This document shows positions 8,974-19,327 of a DNA stretch of 34,074 bases, in pieces. Positions within the stretch are counted from its first letter, which is position 1. Every line of letters starts with the position of its first letter. A program made the position numbers and the translations under genes. The DNA is from Runella sp. GTDB lineage: Bacteria; Bacteroidota; Bacteroidia; Cytophagales; Spirosomataceae. The DNA is taken from positions 1 through 34,074 of the forward strand of contig JAIXPV010000610.1 of NCBI GenBank assembly GCA_027486105.1. The letters run 5' to 3'. A model generated the notes under the pieces. That model worked only from the letters and a program-made list of their open reading frames with translations. It did no database searches and was not told the origin of the DNA.

Positions 8974-9414
8974 TCAGTCTATCGAGATGGTATTTCGTTT
9001 AGATTCCCATTCACGGAAGTCATTCAAGTCGGCACCAATGGCGTTAAAAAGCCATACAATGAGGGCAATATCATCGGTAAAACCCACCACTGGCAAAATA
9101 TCCGGGATAAAATCAATGGGTGAGAGAAAATAAATCAACACGGCAATAATGCGCGTCAGCGTTTTCCAAGGCACAATTCTATAGTCTCCTGTGGCATAAG
9201 CTTTGAGTAATCGTGTCAAAACCCCGACTTTTTCCCGCAAGGCTTCATAGCCCGCCCCTTTCAGCCCGTTGGTTTTGCTTAAAACATCACGTAAAAGCTG
9301 CAAAAGACTGCCCGTGTTGCGCGCGTAACGGCCCGCTTTGCCCATCGCAGTTTTAAAAAAAACAGACTTCAATACCCGTACAAGAATATTATCAGTAGTA
9401 GACCCAGAAGGCAT
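8974..9414 (-). CDS. YkvA/DUF1232 family membrane protein
   Basis: TRIIAVLIYFLSPIDFIPDILPVVGFTDDIALIVWLFNAI matches the DUF1232 signature. Confidence 0.88.
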   Translation of the reverse strand: MPSGSTTDNILVRVLKSVFFKTAMGKAGRYARNTGSLLQLLRDVLSKTNGLKGAGYEALREKVGVLTRLLKAYATGDYRIVPWKTLTRIIAVLIYFLSPIDFIPDILPVVGFTDDIALIVWLFNAIGADLNDFREWESKRNTISID

Positions 9415-9526
9415 TTTTTACTTAAAAGTTTAATGTTTATAAGTTATTTTTAATCTACAACCTATAAACGTTAAATACATTAAAAAGATTTATAAACCCT
9501 CTAAAATTAAATTTTGTAAAGGTTCA

Positions 9527-10063
9527 TTATTCCGCAATCCATCCTTCACGCAAGCATAGCTGGTGGATGTGCTCATAGTGGTGCTCGCTGTGCCAAGCAT
9601 ACATAGCCACCACTTCTTGTAAGGCAAATACACGCTTTGTTTCGGGATGAAAATAGGTACGCCGCAATTCAGTTTCGGTCAGTGAATTAAGCAGCATGAC
9701 CCAACGCAAATGCAGGTATTTTAGCAACTGCAACGACCAGTCTAAGGGCGCGCCTTTCCCGTCGGCCAGCTCCGCCCACAGCGCCTCTTCATACGGTTTG
9801 ATGAAGGGATTATCTTCGGTAAGTGCCAATTTAAAACGAATATAGGCATTCATGTGGCTATCGGCCACGTGGTGAACTGTTTGAGCGACCGTCCACCCTC
9901 CAGGGCGATACGGGGTCTCTAATTGACTCTCACTTAACGGATTAACGATATTAAACAGTTTGGAAGGCAAAGCACTGATGGTCTGAATCTGAGATTTGGT
10001 TTCAGCCATTGTGTATGTTTTACCAGTTTGAAACCGACCGATAGGATATTTGAGTGATTCCAT
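9527..10063 (-). CDS. DinB/YfiT-like putative metal-dependent hydrolase
   Basis: YRPGGWTVAQTVHHVADSHMNAYIRFKLALTED.. and MYAWHSEHHYEHI: DinB/YfiT-type three-His arrangement. Confidence 0.88.
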   Translation of the reverse strand: MESLKYPIGRFQTGKTYTMAETKSQIQTISALPSKLFNIVNPLSESQLETPYRPGGWTVAQTVHHVADSHMNAYIRFKLALTEDNPFIKPYEEALWAELADGKGAPLDWSLQLLKYLHLRWVMLLNSLTETELRRTYFHPETKRVFALQEVVAMYAWHSEHHYEHIHQLCLREGWIAE

Positions 10064-10102
10064 GCGCTTTTAAATTGTCATTTTAACGTACTGCTATTTT
10101 AT

Positions 10103-10609
10103 TTATCTTCCAAAATCATCCTGCACACGCACGATATCCTCTTCATCTGAGGGGTTTGTAGCATCGGTATGTTGCCAAATTTCGGCCAAAATACCCCATT
10201 CTGCCAATCCAACCAGTCGATGACGCTCTCCCTGTTTCAAAACAATCAGCTCACCAGGCTGATAGGATTTCACTTCGGTTTCTGCGTCGGTTTCACTCGT
10301 CACCACGCCCACTGTACCCGACACTACTCGCCAGATTTCGGCGCGGCGGTGGTGGTATTGCCATGAGAGGCGCTTTTCGGGCGCTACTACCAGAATTTTT
10401 GGGCTTAATTTTTGGGTAATTTGCAAAGAAGAAAGTTCTACGGTTGGAAAATAGGTAGCCGCAAATTGAGGGGTTTGCGACTCGTCCAAGACAAAAAAGC
10501 CTCCCCAAGGGCGAGTTTGATCTTCTTTCACAACGTTGAATCCTTGCTCAGCCAAGGAGGCTGCAATCTTCGAAAATACTTCCTGTTTTGTGGGTACAAT
10601 CGGTTCCAT
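10103..10609 (-). CDS. Cupin-domain protein, mannose-6-phosphate isomerase type II-like
   Basis: RPWGGFFVLDES..; LSWQYHHRRAEIWRVVSGTVGVV..GELIVLKQGERHRL..AEIWQ cupin motifs. Confidence 0.8.
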   Translation of the reverse strand: MEPIVPTKQEVFSKIAASLAEQGFNVVKEDQTRPWGGFFVLDESQTPQFAATYFPTVELSSLQITQKLSPKILVVAPEKRLSWQYHHRRAEIWRVVSGTVGVVTSETDAETEVKSYQPGELIVLKQGERHRLVGLAEWGILAEIWQHTDATNPSDEEDIVRVQDDFGR

Positions 10610-10666
10610 TAAAAAAATGATATAGGTGAAGCGTAAAGTTAGAAAAATCTTGTAAAGTAATCTCCG

Positions 10667-10674
10667 TATTTTTG
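10667..10674 (+). promoter_or_regulatory. Candidate Bacteroidetes -7 element (TATTTTTG) upstream of lpxH
   Basis: Exact TAnnTTTG match 22 bp before the lpxH ATG. No well-spaced -33 TTG seen, so tentative. Confidence 0.4.
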
Positions 10675-10695
10675 CCCGAATTTTAAACTATTCTC

Positions 10696-11508
10696 ATGTC
10701 TTACCCACAGCTAGAAGTTTCGTTACCTACCCATAAAAAAATTTATTTCGCCTCTGATTTCCACCTCGGTGCCCCAAATCATGCCGAAAGTATGGTTCGT
10801 GAACGACGCCTAGTACGCTGGCTGGAGTCGATTCGGCAGGACGCCCAACTGATATGCTTAGTGGGTGATTTATTTGATTTTTGGTACGAACACCGCCGGG
10901 TTGTTCCACAAGGGTTTGTGCGGTTTATGGGAAAATTAGCGGAGCTTACCGATGCTGGAATTCAAATCATTGCCTTCCCGGGCAATCATGACATGTGGAT
11001 GAGCGGGTATTTTGAAAAAGAATTGAATATTCAAACGTTCCGAGAGCCGCTCGAATTATCAGTCAACGCTCAAGCGAACACAACTCATTTTTTTATCACC
11101 CACGGTGACGGGCGCGGCCCAGGAGACCACTCGTATAAAGTGCTTCAACGAGTATTTGAAAGCAACGTTGCCCGGTGGTCTTTCGGCAATATTCTTCATC
11201 CTGATTGGGCCCTTTGGCTAGGACAAACTTGGGCAAGTTATAGTTGGCGTAAAAACGACAAAGCCATCAAACCTAAGTTTCTAGGCGAAGAAAAGGAATG
11301 GTTATTACTGTACGCTAAAGAAGAAGAGAAAAAAGCACACCACGATTACTATGTGTTTGGACACCGCCACATTGAACTAGATTACCCCGTCAATGAACAA
11401 AGCCGTATTTTTATCTTAGGCGATTGGATTGTTGACAATACCTACGCTGTGTTTGACGGTACTGCCATGAAGTTGCATAATTATCCCCACCGCAGTCCAG
11501 AAAAGTAA
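10696..11508 (+). CDS. lpxH: UDP-2,3-diacylglucosamine diphosphatase-like metallophosphoesterase
   Basis: FASDFHLGAPN, GDLFDFWYEH, FPGNHDMWM, ITHGDGRGPGDHSYK, VFGHRHIELDY metallophosphoesterase/LpxH motifs. Confidence 0.88.
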   Translation: MSYPQLEVSLPTHKKIYFASDFHLGAPNHAESMVRERRLVRWLESIRQDAQLICLVGDLFDFWYEHRRVVPQGFVRFMGKLAELTDAGIQIIAFPGNHDMWMSGYFEKELNIQTFREPLELSVNAQANTTHFFITHGDGRGPGDHSYKVLQRVFESNVARWSFGNILHPDWALWLGQTWASYSWRKNDKAIKPKFLGEEKEWLLLYAKEEEKKAHHDYYVFGHRHIELDYPVNEQSRIFILGDWIVDNTYAVFDGTAMKLHNYPHRSPEK

Positions 11509-11511
11509 TTG

Positions 11512-12240
11512 TTATTTTTTCATAACATCCTGACGAGTAATATTTTCTCTTGGTGCTTGATTGAGAATCGACCGATATTCTTTCTTTTTCAGATCACCGT
11601 TTTTGACAGAATTGATGAATTTAGCCCAAGCAAAGGGATTTAAGAACGGAATTGCCGTAGTAAAACTTCGGTTGGCGGCATTATCCCGTCCGAATATCTG
11701 CTGATCCATGAAATTTCGATAGTTACCCGCCGCACTCAGCGGTGTCACTGCTGCCATCTGCATTAGCAACTCCTGCCGGGTATTTTGTTCAAGATTGGCC
11801 CGTTCAAATTCATCTGGTAACTTCATAGTCACAAACGCCTTCTTGAATTCTTCTTCGGTGGCATACGGATAGACTTTTACTTCCGCCAACGTTTTGACGT
11901 CTTCTTTCATCAGAATAATGGCCGAATAAGATTCCTCCATGTGCCGACGAGGAATGATGTGGTATTGTTTTTGGTAGCCCAAATAACTGAACACAATACT
12001 GTCGCCCGGAAATACGGGCAACGCAAAATAGCCACCTTCATCGGCCAGCGTTCCTCGGCCAGCCCGCGGTATTAAAATATAGGCTTTACCCAAGGTTTGT
12101 GTTCCTTTTACGCCTACTACCCTTCCCGTAAACATAATACTTTTGACCTGGCCTTGCGCTTTTACTTCCGACGAAGTCACTGCACTCACCAGTATCGCCA
12201 ATATCAAAATAAGGAAGTTGTATTTTATATTAAGTTGCAT
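11512..12240 (-). CDS. Secreted protein with carboxypeptidase-like regulatory (CarboxypepD_reg-like) domain
   Basis: Signal peptide; FTGRVVGVKGTQTLGKAYILIPRAGRGTLADEGGYFALPVFPGDSIVFSYLGYQKQ. Confidence 0.8.
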   Translation of the reverse strand: MQLNIKYNFLILILAILVSAVTSSEVKAQGQVKSIMFTGRVVGVKGTQTLGKAYILIPRAGRGTLADEGGYFALPVFPGDSIVFSYLGYQKQYHIIPRRHMEESYSAIILMKEDVKTLAEVKVYPYATEEEFKKAFVTMKLPDEFERANLEQNTRQELLMQMAAVTPLSAAGNYRNFMDQQIFGRDNAANRSFTTAIPFLNPFAWAKFINSVKNGDLKKKEYRSILNQAPRENITRQDVMKK

Positions 12241-12293
12241 GATTTACTTTTTATATTCCTGACTCAAACGCCCTATTTGTTTAACGCCTAAGT

Positions 12294-13127
12294 TCAAGAA
12301 AAAATTTTAACAAATGTCACAATAAAGGGTGTGGAAAGTAATAACCCGTCAAATCGGTCTAAAAACCCCCCATGACCTGGAATCGTACTCCCTGAATCTT
12401 TGATTGCAATACTTCGTTTGAACAACGACTCCACAAGGTCGCCCAAAGTACTTGAAACCACCATTAGCGCTCCAATACAGTACCATTCCCACGGACGGTG
12501 TGAGGTAAAATAAGTACCCAATTCAAACGCAACTATTCCCGCCAACAAAGCCCCTCCTGCGGCCCCTTCCCATGATTTTTTGGGAGATACGCGTTCAAAT
12601 AATTTCCGTTTTCCAAAATAAGTTCCTGCAAAATAAGCTCCGATGTCGGTAGCCCAAAGCAACAACAAACAACCCAACACAATTTCGTAGTTGTACGTGC
12701 CGCCGCGCATAGCCAGTACACTTAAAAGAGAAAAAGGAATAGCAACGTAAATAATACCCAAAAAAGTGAAGGCAATATTCTGAAAAGGTTTGAGATCTCG
12801 CTTTTTATAGAGCTTAATGAAGAATATCATCGTCACCATGGGGCTAATAAGAAAATAGTTTTGAAAATCAACGATTTCCTTCTCAATCAAAAAAGTAATG
12901 ACGTTGATAAATACCCCGCACATGGTGCCATAATACGTCAGCGGCTGATTTCCATCCAACCCAAGAAGTTTATAAAATTCGAGTTGTGTAAAGATACTTA
13001 TACCACAGAAAAGCAACAGAAAGGTCCAATCGGCGTATAAAATTGCACCCACGATGATAGACACCCCAGCTATGGCGGCAATGATGCGTTGTTGTAAATT
13101 TGAAAGACTATCCAAACGAGATTTCAT
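12294..13127 (-). CDS. cdsA: Phosphatidate cytidylyltransferase
   Basis: Multi-TM; WATDIGAYFAGTYFGKRKLFERVSPKKSWEGAAGG and SIAIKDSGSTIPGHGGFLDRFDGLLLSTP (CdsA signature). Confidence 0.95.
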   Translation of the reverse strand: MKSRLDSLSNLQQRIIAAIAGVSIIVGAILYADWTFLLLFCGISIFTQLEFYKLLGLDGNQPLTYYGTMCGVFINVITFLIEKEIVDFQNYFLISPMVTMIFFIKLYKKRDLKPFQNIAFTFLGIIYVAIPFSLLSVLAMRGGTYNYEIVLGCLLLLWATDIGAYFAGTYFGKRKLFERVSPKKSWEGAAGGALLAGIVAFELGTYFTSHRPWEWYCIGALMVVSSTLGDLVESLFKRSIAIKDSGSTIPGHGGFLDRFDGLLLSTPFIVTFVKIFS

Positions 13128-13320
13128 TCACTACAATTGTTTTGGCAATGATAGCATCTTTCACGGGAACATACAACTCACATTTTCCAAAATGGTAACT
13201 GCTATCCTGTTTATTGATGATTACAGCCGAGATTCCTTGTTGTTCTAAATACTCACGCACAATTTCGGCACGGTGCTGAAAACTTGTTTCAAAAACTTTT
13301 TCCCAGTTGCTAGGTACCAT
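13108..13320 (-). CDS. DUF2007-family small protein
   Basis: 70 aa; NWEKVFETSFQHRAEIVREYLEQQGISAVIINKQDSSYHFGKCELYVPVKDAIIAKTIV. Overlaps both neighbours in frame-shifted fashion. Confidence 0.8.
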   Translation of the reverse strand: MVPSNWEKVFETSFQHRAEIVREYLEQQGISAVIINKQDSSYHFGKCELYVPVKDAIIAKTIVVNEISFG

Positions 13321-14278
13321 TCTTCAGATTGCTTCGTTGAGAAATTACTTTTAGATTGAATAATAGTACAGCCGTCAATACGAATGAAAGAACCGCTCCA
13401 ATCCACGATACCGACGATTCTGCTGAGGATATTTCAAAATCAAGCACTTTGCGGTGAGACAGAAATATGGCCAAAACCGTGAGTCCATTATTAATAAAAT
13501 GAGCTAAAATGGGTGCCCATAAATTTCGAGTCCAAAAATACAAATAACCAAACATTGCCCCCAGAAGCAATCTGGGCACAAATCCATAAAATTGGAGGTG
13601 AATAGCGCTAAACAAAGCCGCAGTCAACCAAACAGAAGCATGTACATCCCTAATTTTATGAAATATCTTCCGCTGAATAATTCCTCTGAATAATACTTCT
13701 TCGCCAATGGCTGGAATCACTGCAATGACACACAAAGCAACGCCAAATTTGAGCCAAGAATCGAAGTCGGTCAAAAACTGCGTCATGCCCGCCAATTCAT
13801 CTTCTTTGTAGCGCATCCAATTTTCAACCCGCTGTAGGCCGTCGGGCAAATGAAGGTGGCTGTTCCATTCAATAATCCAACTGTTGAGCGGCAGAAAAGC
13901 AATGACCGTAAATAAAACCAGCGCCATGGTCAAAAAGGAAGGAGCTGGTCGACTTATAAACTCTTCCACCCGGTGCTGTTCAGACCAACGCCAATAAACA
14001 ACGCCAGGAATCAGAAATGTAAAAAGGTGGGAAACGGAGTGGAGTACCATTAAATACCACCACGCATGGTTAAACAACTCGGGCTCCTGAATCATCTGCG
14101 AAATTTGCTCTAAATTTGTTGGCCCGCCAAGGAGCGCACCAATCAGAAGAATCATAAGCATAGCCACAATATTACCGATAGACATTCCAAGCAAAACCAG
14201 CCCAAGCAATAACATCACATTGCGCCAGGGAGGGCGTTGCGGCACGCTATGAATAATTTCTGGCTGAATTTCTTCCAC
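13310..14278 (-). CDS. CPBP family intramembrane metalloprotease (Abi/CAAX-like)
   Basis: PAIGEEVLFRGIIQRKIF (EExxxR), SAIHLQFYGFVPRLLLGAMFGYLYFWTRNLWAPILAHFINNG (FxxxH, HxxxN-like). GTG start. Confidence 0.9.
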   Translation of the reverse strand: MEEIQPEIIHSVPQRPPWRNVMLLLGLVLLGMSIGNIVAMLMILLIGALLGGPTNLEQISQMIQEPELFNHAWWYLMVLHSVSHLFTFLIPGVVYWRWSEQHRVEEFISRPAPSFLTMALVLFTVIAFLPLNSWIIEWNSHLHLPDGLQRVENWMRYKEDELAGMTQFLTDFDSWLKFGVALCVIAVIPAIGEEVLFRGIIQRKIFHKIRDVHASVWLTAALFSAIHLQFYGFVPRLLLGAMFGYLYFWTRNLWAPILAHFINNGLTVLAIFLSHRKVLDFEISSAESSVSWIGAVLSFVLTAVLLFNLKVISQRSNLKNGT

Positions 14279-14300
14279 GGGTCAGGGTTTTAAAAGTATA

Positions 14301-14326
14301 CAAAAATAATATTACCCACAAAAATA
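14301..14326 (-). promoter_or_regulatory. Two tandem TATTTTTG (-7-like) elements upstream of the CPBP-DUF2007-cdsA operon
   Basis: caaaaata at 14301-14308 and 14319-14326 on the plus strand read TATTTTTG on the minus strand, 18 bp apart; -33 elements unclear. Confidence 0.4.
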
Positions 14327-14383
14327 CGACACCTCACTATATTTATAAGTTAAAATATATAGAAATACACCATTTCAATAAAA

Positions 14384-14416
14384 AAGCAGGCTTCTAGAAT
14401 CCCTAAAAGCCTGCTT
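14384..14416 (-). terminator. Intrinsic terminator downstream of infB
   Basis: AAGCAGGCTT (14384-14393) pairs perfectly with AAGCCTGCTT (14407-14416); the minus-strand tail is T-rich (TTTATTG). Confidence 0.88.
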
Positions 14417-14434
14417 AATATTATAATTGAAAAT

Positions 14435-17400
14435 TTACAAGGTTCGTTTTACTTCTTTCATTTCAAAACTTTCAACAATATCTCCTACCTGAAGATCATT
14501 AAAGCCTCTAATGCTGAGTCCGAATTCGAAACCAGATTTCACTTCGTTTACATCGTCTTTGTAACGTTTCAACTGGGAAATATCTCCTTCGTGAACCACG
14601 ATAAAATCGCGAATTACTCTGACTTTATTATTACGTTTGATAATTCCATCAGTTACGTAAGAGCCTGCTACAGTACCTATTTTACTGATTTTGAATACCT
14701 CACGTACTTCTGCATTACCAACAATTACTTCTTCCATCGTTGGTTCCAACATACCCGCCATGGCATCTTTCACTTCGTTGATGGCATCGTAGATAACTGA
14801 ATACAAACGAATTTCTATTTGCTCCTGCTCCGCGAGTTTTTTGGCATTGTTTGACGGGCGAACCTGGAATCCGACAATGATTGCATCGGAAGCAATGGCT
14901 AGGTTAATATCTGATTCTGCAATCTGACCAACCGCCTTATTGATAATATTTACCTGTACTTCTTCCGTCGAAAGTTTGAGTAACGAATCAGAAAGTGCTT
15001 CTACCGAACCGTCCACGTCACCTTTGACGATAATATTCAATTCCTTAAATGTACCGATTGCTTTTCTGCGGCCAATTTCTTCCAACGTAATGTGTTTACG
15101 AGTACGGATGGTTTGCTCACGCATGATCTGCTCACGCTTGTTAGCAATTTCACGTGCTTCGCGTTCATTCTCCATTACGTTAAACTTATCACCCGCTTGA
15201 GGAGCACCGTTCAACCCTAAAAGTTGCACAGGGGTCGATGGGCCTGCTTCTTTAAGACGTGCCCCTGTAGCGTCAAACATGGCACGAACTCGCCCAAAGT
15301 GCGCTCCTGCCAAAATCACATCACCGACTTTCAAAGTACCCGTTTGTACCAAAATCGTTGCTACATATCCACGGCCTTTATCAAGCGATGCTTCGACAAC
15401 TGTTCCAGAAGCTCTACGGTTAGGGTTGGCTTTGAGTTCGAGTAAGTCTGCTTCGAGCAACACCTTTTCTAGCAAGTCAGGAATACCTACCCCTGATTTT
15501 GATGAAATTTCCTGAGTTTGGTATTTACCTCCCCATTCTTCCACCAAAATATTCATGTTGGCTAGTGCCTCACGTATCTTTTCGGTATTAGCTCCTGGCT
15601 TATCTATTTTACTAAAAGCAAATACTATCGGAACGTTAGCGTTCTGAGCGTGGTTTATCGCCTCCTTAGTTTGAGGCATAATAGAGTCATCAGCCGCAAT
15701 TACGATGATAACGACATCAGTCAATTTGGCTCCCCGTGCACGCATAGCTGTAAAAGCTTCGTGGCCTGGTGTATCCAAGAACGCGATTCTGCGCCCGCCA
15801 TCTGTTTTTACACTGTAGGCACCAATGTGCTGCGTAATACCACCCGCTTCGCCCGCCGCAACTCGTGTACGACGAATATAGTCAAGCAATGATGTTTTAC
15901 CATGGTCAACGTGACCCATGATGGTTACAATCGGCGCACGTTCAAGCAAATCTTCTTCCGCATCCACTTCTACTTTTACATCTCCCTGAATTTCTTCTTC
16001 AGCCGATATAAATTCAACTTCATAACCAAACTCATCAGCAATCAAAGTGATACTTTCGGCATCCAAACGTTGGTTGATAGAAACGAACATACCCATGCTC
16101 AAACAAACCGAAATCACTTCCTGCACCGATACGTCCATCAAAGAGGACAGTTCGTTGGCAGAAATAAATTCTGTCACTTTCAACACTTTGGCATCTTCTT
16201 GCTCCTGCATCATGCGCTCTTCGGCAGCATCTGCCCGCAAACGGCGACGTTCACGGCGCTTATCTGCGCCAAAGTTCTTACCACTAGTGGTACCGCTTAA
16301 GCGGGCATAAGTAGCCTTGATTGAGTCGGCCACTTCTTTATCGCTAATTTCATCTTTACGTTCTCTACGACCATTGCCGCCTTTTTTGTTGGCATTCGTA
16401 TTAGTATTATTGGTAGCAGCTCCTTTTTTAGCACCTCCACCAGCGGTATTTGCATTTGGTGCCGCTGTATTGGGAGTCGTGTTGGTATTAGGAGTTGCAT
16501 TTGCAGGGGCATTAGTTTTTGAACCATCCCTTGGACCATGTTGATACTGTGTAATAGGCCGATCGCCTTGTTTTCCCTTATTTGCGGGGTTATTGGGATT
16601 AGTGGCCGGTGTATTATCAGAAACTTTCTCTCCTTTGCGCAACCGTTTACGTTTGCGTTTTTTGTCCTTATCTTTATCGCGGTTCCCTCCGTCACCACCA
16701 CCTCGGCGCTCGGTAGGAAGTTCAATCTTTCCTAAAATGGTGAGCCCCTTCAAGGTTTCACCTTTTGCCTCAATCAATTCCGGCTCTGCTTCCAGCTCAG
16801 GAGCAGGAACTTCTTTGGGAGGCTCGGGTTGTTTCACCTTAACGGGTTGTTGAGGACGTTCGGGGCGAGGAGTAAACGGCTGCGATTTAGCAGGTTCCTC
16901 CTTTAGTTTTGGTTGAGGTGCAGGTTTGAGTTCCAACACTGGTTCTTGTACCACTTCTACTTTGGGTTCTATGATTGGCTCTACTTTTGGCTCTGCTTTC
17001 GGTAACTCCGCAATAGGCTTAACTTCAGGTACGGGTGCCACTTCCACAGGCAGAATCACCTCTGCTTTGGTCTCAACCACAGGCAGAGCTACTTCCTTCA
17101 CTGGCTCTGGCTCTGGCATCGGTACTTCCGGTGTTTTCTCTTCAACAGGTTTTTCTGCTACCGGCTTCTCTTCTATTTTCTTCTCTTCAACAATAACCAC
17201 CTCTGGTTTCTTCTCTTCGACAATCGGCGGAACCAGCTTAGGCTCTTCCTCAGGTTTTGGAGGAGCTGGAACGGGTACATGAATTGGTTTGGGAGCATCC
17301 AAATCAATTTTCCCAACGACCTTTAGTCCAATGATTGGTGTTTCGGGAACTTCAGGTTCCCGAAGTTTTTCTTCTTTTTCCAGTTGGGGTTCTGAAACAA

Positions 17401-17692
17401 CTGGTTTAGGAGCATTGGGAGTAGACTGCGATGTACGAAAATAAAGTACAGGGCTATCTTCTGACGTAGGTTGTTGCGCAGCAGGTTCTTCTTTTTTGGG
17501 GGCAACTCCCCCCAACAGCGCATCCACCTTGAACTCCTTGGATAGAAATTCAAGCTGTTCAGCGTTTAACTTTGTATTGGGATTATTATCAACCTTAAAG
17601 CCTTTAGCACCCAAAATACTGGCAACCGCAGCGTGGCTACGATTGAGTATTCGAGCTGCTTGACTAAGGCGCATACTTTTTTCTTCCGACAT
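14435..17692 (-). CDS. infB: Translation initiation factor IF-2
   Basis: [50 protein letters not shown] GTPase motifs; N-terminal IF2_[26 protein letters not shown]. Confidence 0.98.
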   Translation of the reverse strand: MSEEKSMRLSQAARILNRSHAAVASILGAKGFKVDNNPNTKLNAEQLEFLSKEFKVDALLGGVAPKKEEPAAQQPTSEDSPVLYFRTSQSTPNAPKPVVSEPQLEKEEKLREPEVPETPIIGLKVVGKIDLDAPKPIHVPVPAPPKPEEEPKLVPPIVEEKKPEVVIVEEKKIEEKPVAEKPVEEKTPEVPMPEPEPVKEVALPVVETKAEVILPVEVAPVPEVKPIAELPKAEPKVEPIIEPKVEVVQEPVLELKPAPQPKLKEEPAKSQPFTPRPERPQQPVKVKQPEPPKEVPAPELEAEPELIEAKGETLKGLTILGKIELPTERRGGGDGGNRDKDKDKKRKRKRLRKGEKVSDNTPATNPNNPANKGKQGDRPITQYQHGPRDGSKTNAPANATPNTNTTPNTAAPNANTAGGGAKKGAATNNTNTNANKKGGNGRRERKDEISDKEVADSIKATYARLSGTTSGKNFGADKRRERRRLRADAAEERMMQEQEDAKVLKVTEFISANELSSLMDVSVQEVISVCLSMGMFVSINQRLDAESITLIADEFGYEVEFISAEEEIQGDVKVEVDAEEDLLERAPIVTIMGHVDHGKTSLLDYIRRTRVAAGEAGGITQHIGAYSVKTDGGRRIAFLDTPGHEAFTAMRARGAKLTDVVIIVIAADDSIMPQTKEAINHAQNANVPIVFAFSKIDKPGANTEKIREALANMNILVEEWGGKYQTQEISSKSGVGIPDLLEKVLLEADLLELKANPNRRASGTVVEASLDKGRGYVATILVQTGTLKVGDVILAGAHFGRVRAMFDATGARLKEAGPSTPVQLLGLNGAPQAGDKFNVMENEREAREIANKREQIMREQTIRTRKHITLEEIGRRKAIGTFKELNIIVKGDVDGSVEALSDSLLKLSTEEVQVNIINKAVGQIAESDINLAIASDAIIVGFQVRPSNNAKKLAEQEQIEIRLYSVIYDAINEVKDAMAGMLEPTMEEVIVGNAEVREVFKISKIGTVAGSYVTDGIIKRNNKVRVIRDFIVVHEGDISQLKRYKDDVNEVKSGFEFGLSIRGFNDLQVGDIVESFEMKEVKRTL

Positions 17693-17882
17693 ACTGGAAA
17701 TAGACGTACCGAAGTACGAGTTATTGGTTATTCGTTATTAGGGAAACCCTGGAAAATTAACCCAAAGATACAGATTTATTTTTCAACTACGTTTATCTGT
17801 TCTCTGTACGTCAAGTATAGTCAGCAATTAACTCGTAAATGTCCCTTTTTCAGTGAGTCATTTTGTCCCAAACCGACTACAT

Positions 17883-19127
17883 TTATTCAAATTCACGACG
17901 TAAAATTTCAAGAATTTCTTCTACTGTTTCTTCTTCAAGGTCGGTACGGCGGACAAGCTCTTCTCTACTTATGTTGATAACTTGTTTTGCAGTATCCAAA
18001 CCAATCTTGCGGAACTCTTCAATCATCCACTCGTCAATCTCATCCGTAAATTCGCTCAAATCCACATCTTCTTCGTCTTCTTGGCCTTCTACATCACGGA
18101 ACACATCTATTTCCATGCTGACCAAGCGCCCAGCGAGCTTAATGTTTTGGCCTCCTTTACCGATCGCCAGCGAAACTTGGTCAGGTTTTAGATAAACTGA
18201 TACCCTTTTGGTTTCTTTATCTATCACCATCGAAGTGATTTTGGCAGGGCTCAAGGCACGCTGAATGAGCAATTCGAGATTTTCGGTATAATTGATAACG
18301 TCAATGTTCTCATTATTCAGTTCTCTCACGATGGTATGAATCCGCGAACCTTTCATCCCCACGCAAGCGCCCACGGGATCGATACGGTCATCATAGGACT
18401 CTACCGCTACTTTGGCACGTTCGCCCGGCTCACGCACAATCTTGCGAATGTTGATAAGTCCGTCGTAAATTTCAGGAATTTCGGTTTCAAACAATCTTTC
18501 CAAAAATACTGGAGAAGTACGCGAAAGCGTAATTCTTGGCGTACCATTGTTTAGCTCCACTTTATGAATGACCGCCTTAACGGGCTCCCCTTTACGGTAT
18601 TTATCCTTAAAGATTTGCTCTTGTTTGGGCAGTACTAATTCATTACCTTCGGAATCTAAACAGATGAGTTCGTTTTTGAGTATTTGATATACTTCTACAT
18701 TGAGCAGGTCGCCGACCATGTCTTTGTATTTGAAATACAGCAACTCTTTCTCTAAATCTTTTACCTTCTGAATCAGCGTTTGACGTGCAGTTTGCACCAG
18801 ACGCCGTCCAAAATCTTCTAATTTTACTTCCTCAGCTACTTCTTCTCCCACTTCAAAGTCATCCTGAATCTTGCGGGCTTCAGCCAAAGGAATTTTATCC
18901 GGTTCCCAAATATCTTCTGAGTTATCGTCCACGATTTCACGGGTACGCCACATTTCGAGGTCGCCGGTATCGGGGTTAATAATCACATCAAAATTGGTAT
19001 CAGTACCGTATTTTTTACGAATCATCGTACGAAAAACTTCCTCCAATACTTTTATAATCGTAGGACGATCAATATTTTTGGAGCGAGCAAACTCGGCAAA
19101 CGATTCTATCAATACTACGCTATCCAT
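17883..19127 (-). CDS. nusA: Transcription termination/antitermination factor NusA
   Basis: N-terminal NusA domain, S1, and KH motifs (DPVGACVGMKGSRIHTIVRELNNENIDVI, VSLAIGKGGQNIKLAGRLVSMEIDV). Confidence 0.97.
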   Translation of the reverse strand: MDSVVLIESFAEFARSKNIDRPTIIKVLEEVFRTMIRKKYGTDTNFDVIINPDTGDLEMWRTREIVDDNSEDIWEPDKIPLAEARKIQDDFEVGEEVAEEVKLEDFGRRLVQTARQTLIQKVKDLEKELLYFKYKDMVGDLLNVEVYQILKNELICLDSEGNELVLPKQEQIFKDKYRKGEPVKAVIHKVELNNGTPRITLSRTSPVFLERLFETEIPEIYDGLINIRKIVREPGERAKVAVESYDDRIDPVGACVGMKGSRIHTIVRELNNENIDVINYTENLELLIQRALSPAKITSMVIDKETKRVSVYLKPDQVSLAIGKGGQNIKLAGRLVSMEIDVFRDVEGQEDEEDVDLSEFTDEIDEWMIEEFRKIGLDTAKQVINISREELVRRTDLEEETVEEILEILRREFE

Positions 19128-19327
19128 TTTCTTTCAAAACAGTTAATTGTTATTTGTTAAACACAGAACAATTCTTTAAATCTTAGTAAACAGTTTATCT
19201 AAAAGCAGTGATTGTTTGTAGGGTGTCAACCCTAACCTCTAACACCACCTAATTTCACATTATTTTTATCTCACCAATCCAGATTCAATACTAAAGGAAG
19301 ATTAAAAATAGTATTTTCCTGCGGTAT

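Noticed and set aside
13310-14278. CPBP protease as an abortive-infection (Abi) defence gene
   Set aside because: CPBP/Abi-family naming is historical; its operon with cdsA points to a housekeeping or envelope role, so I did not group it with the McrC as a defence island.
15902-16300. 132-aa plus-strand ORF opposite infB
   Set aside because: Antisense shadow ORF within the IF-2 coding sequence, no domain signature.
16926-17282. 118-aa Ser/Thr/Gly-rich plus-strand ORF resembling a low-complexity surface protein
   Set aside because: It is the reverse complement of the Pro/Glu/Val-rich IF-2 N-terminal repeats, so the repetitive composition is a by-product.
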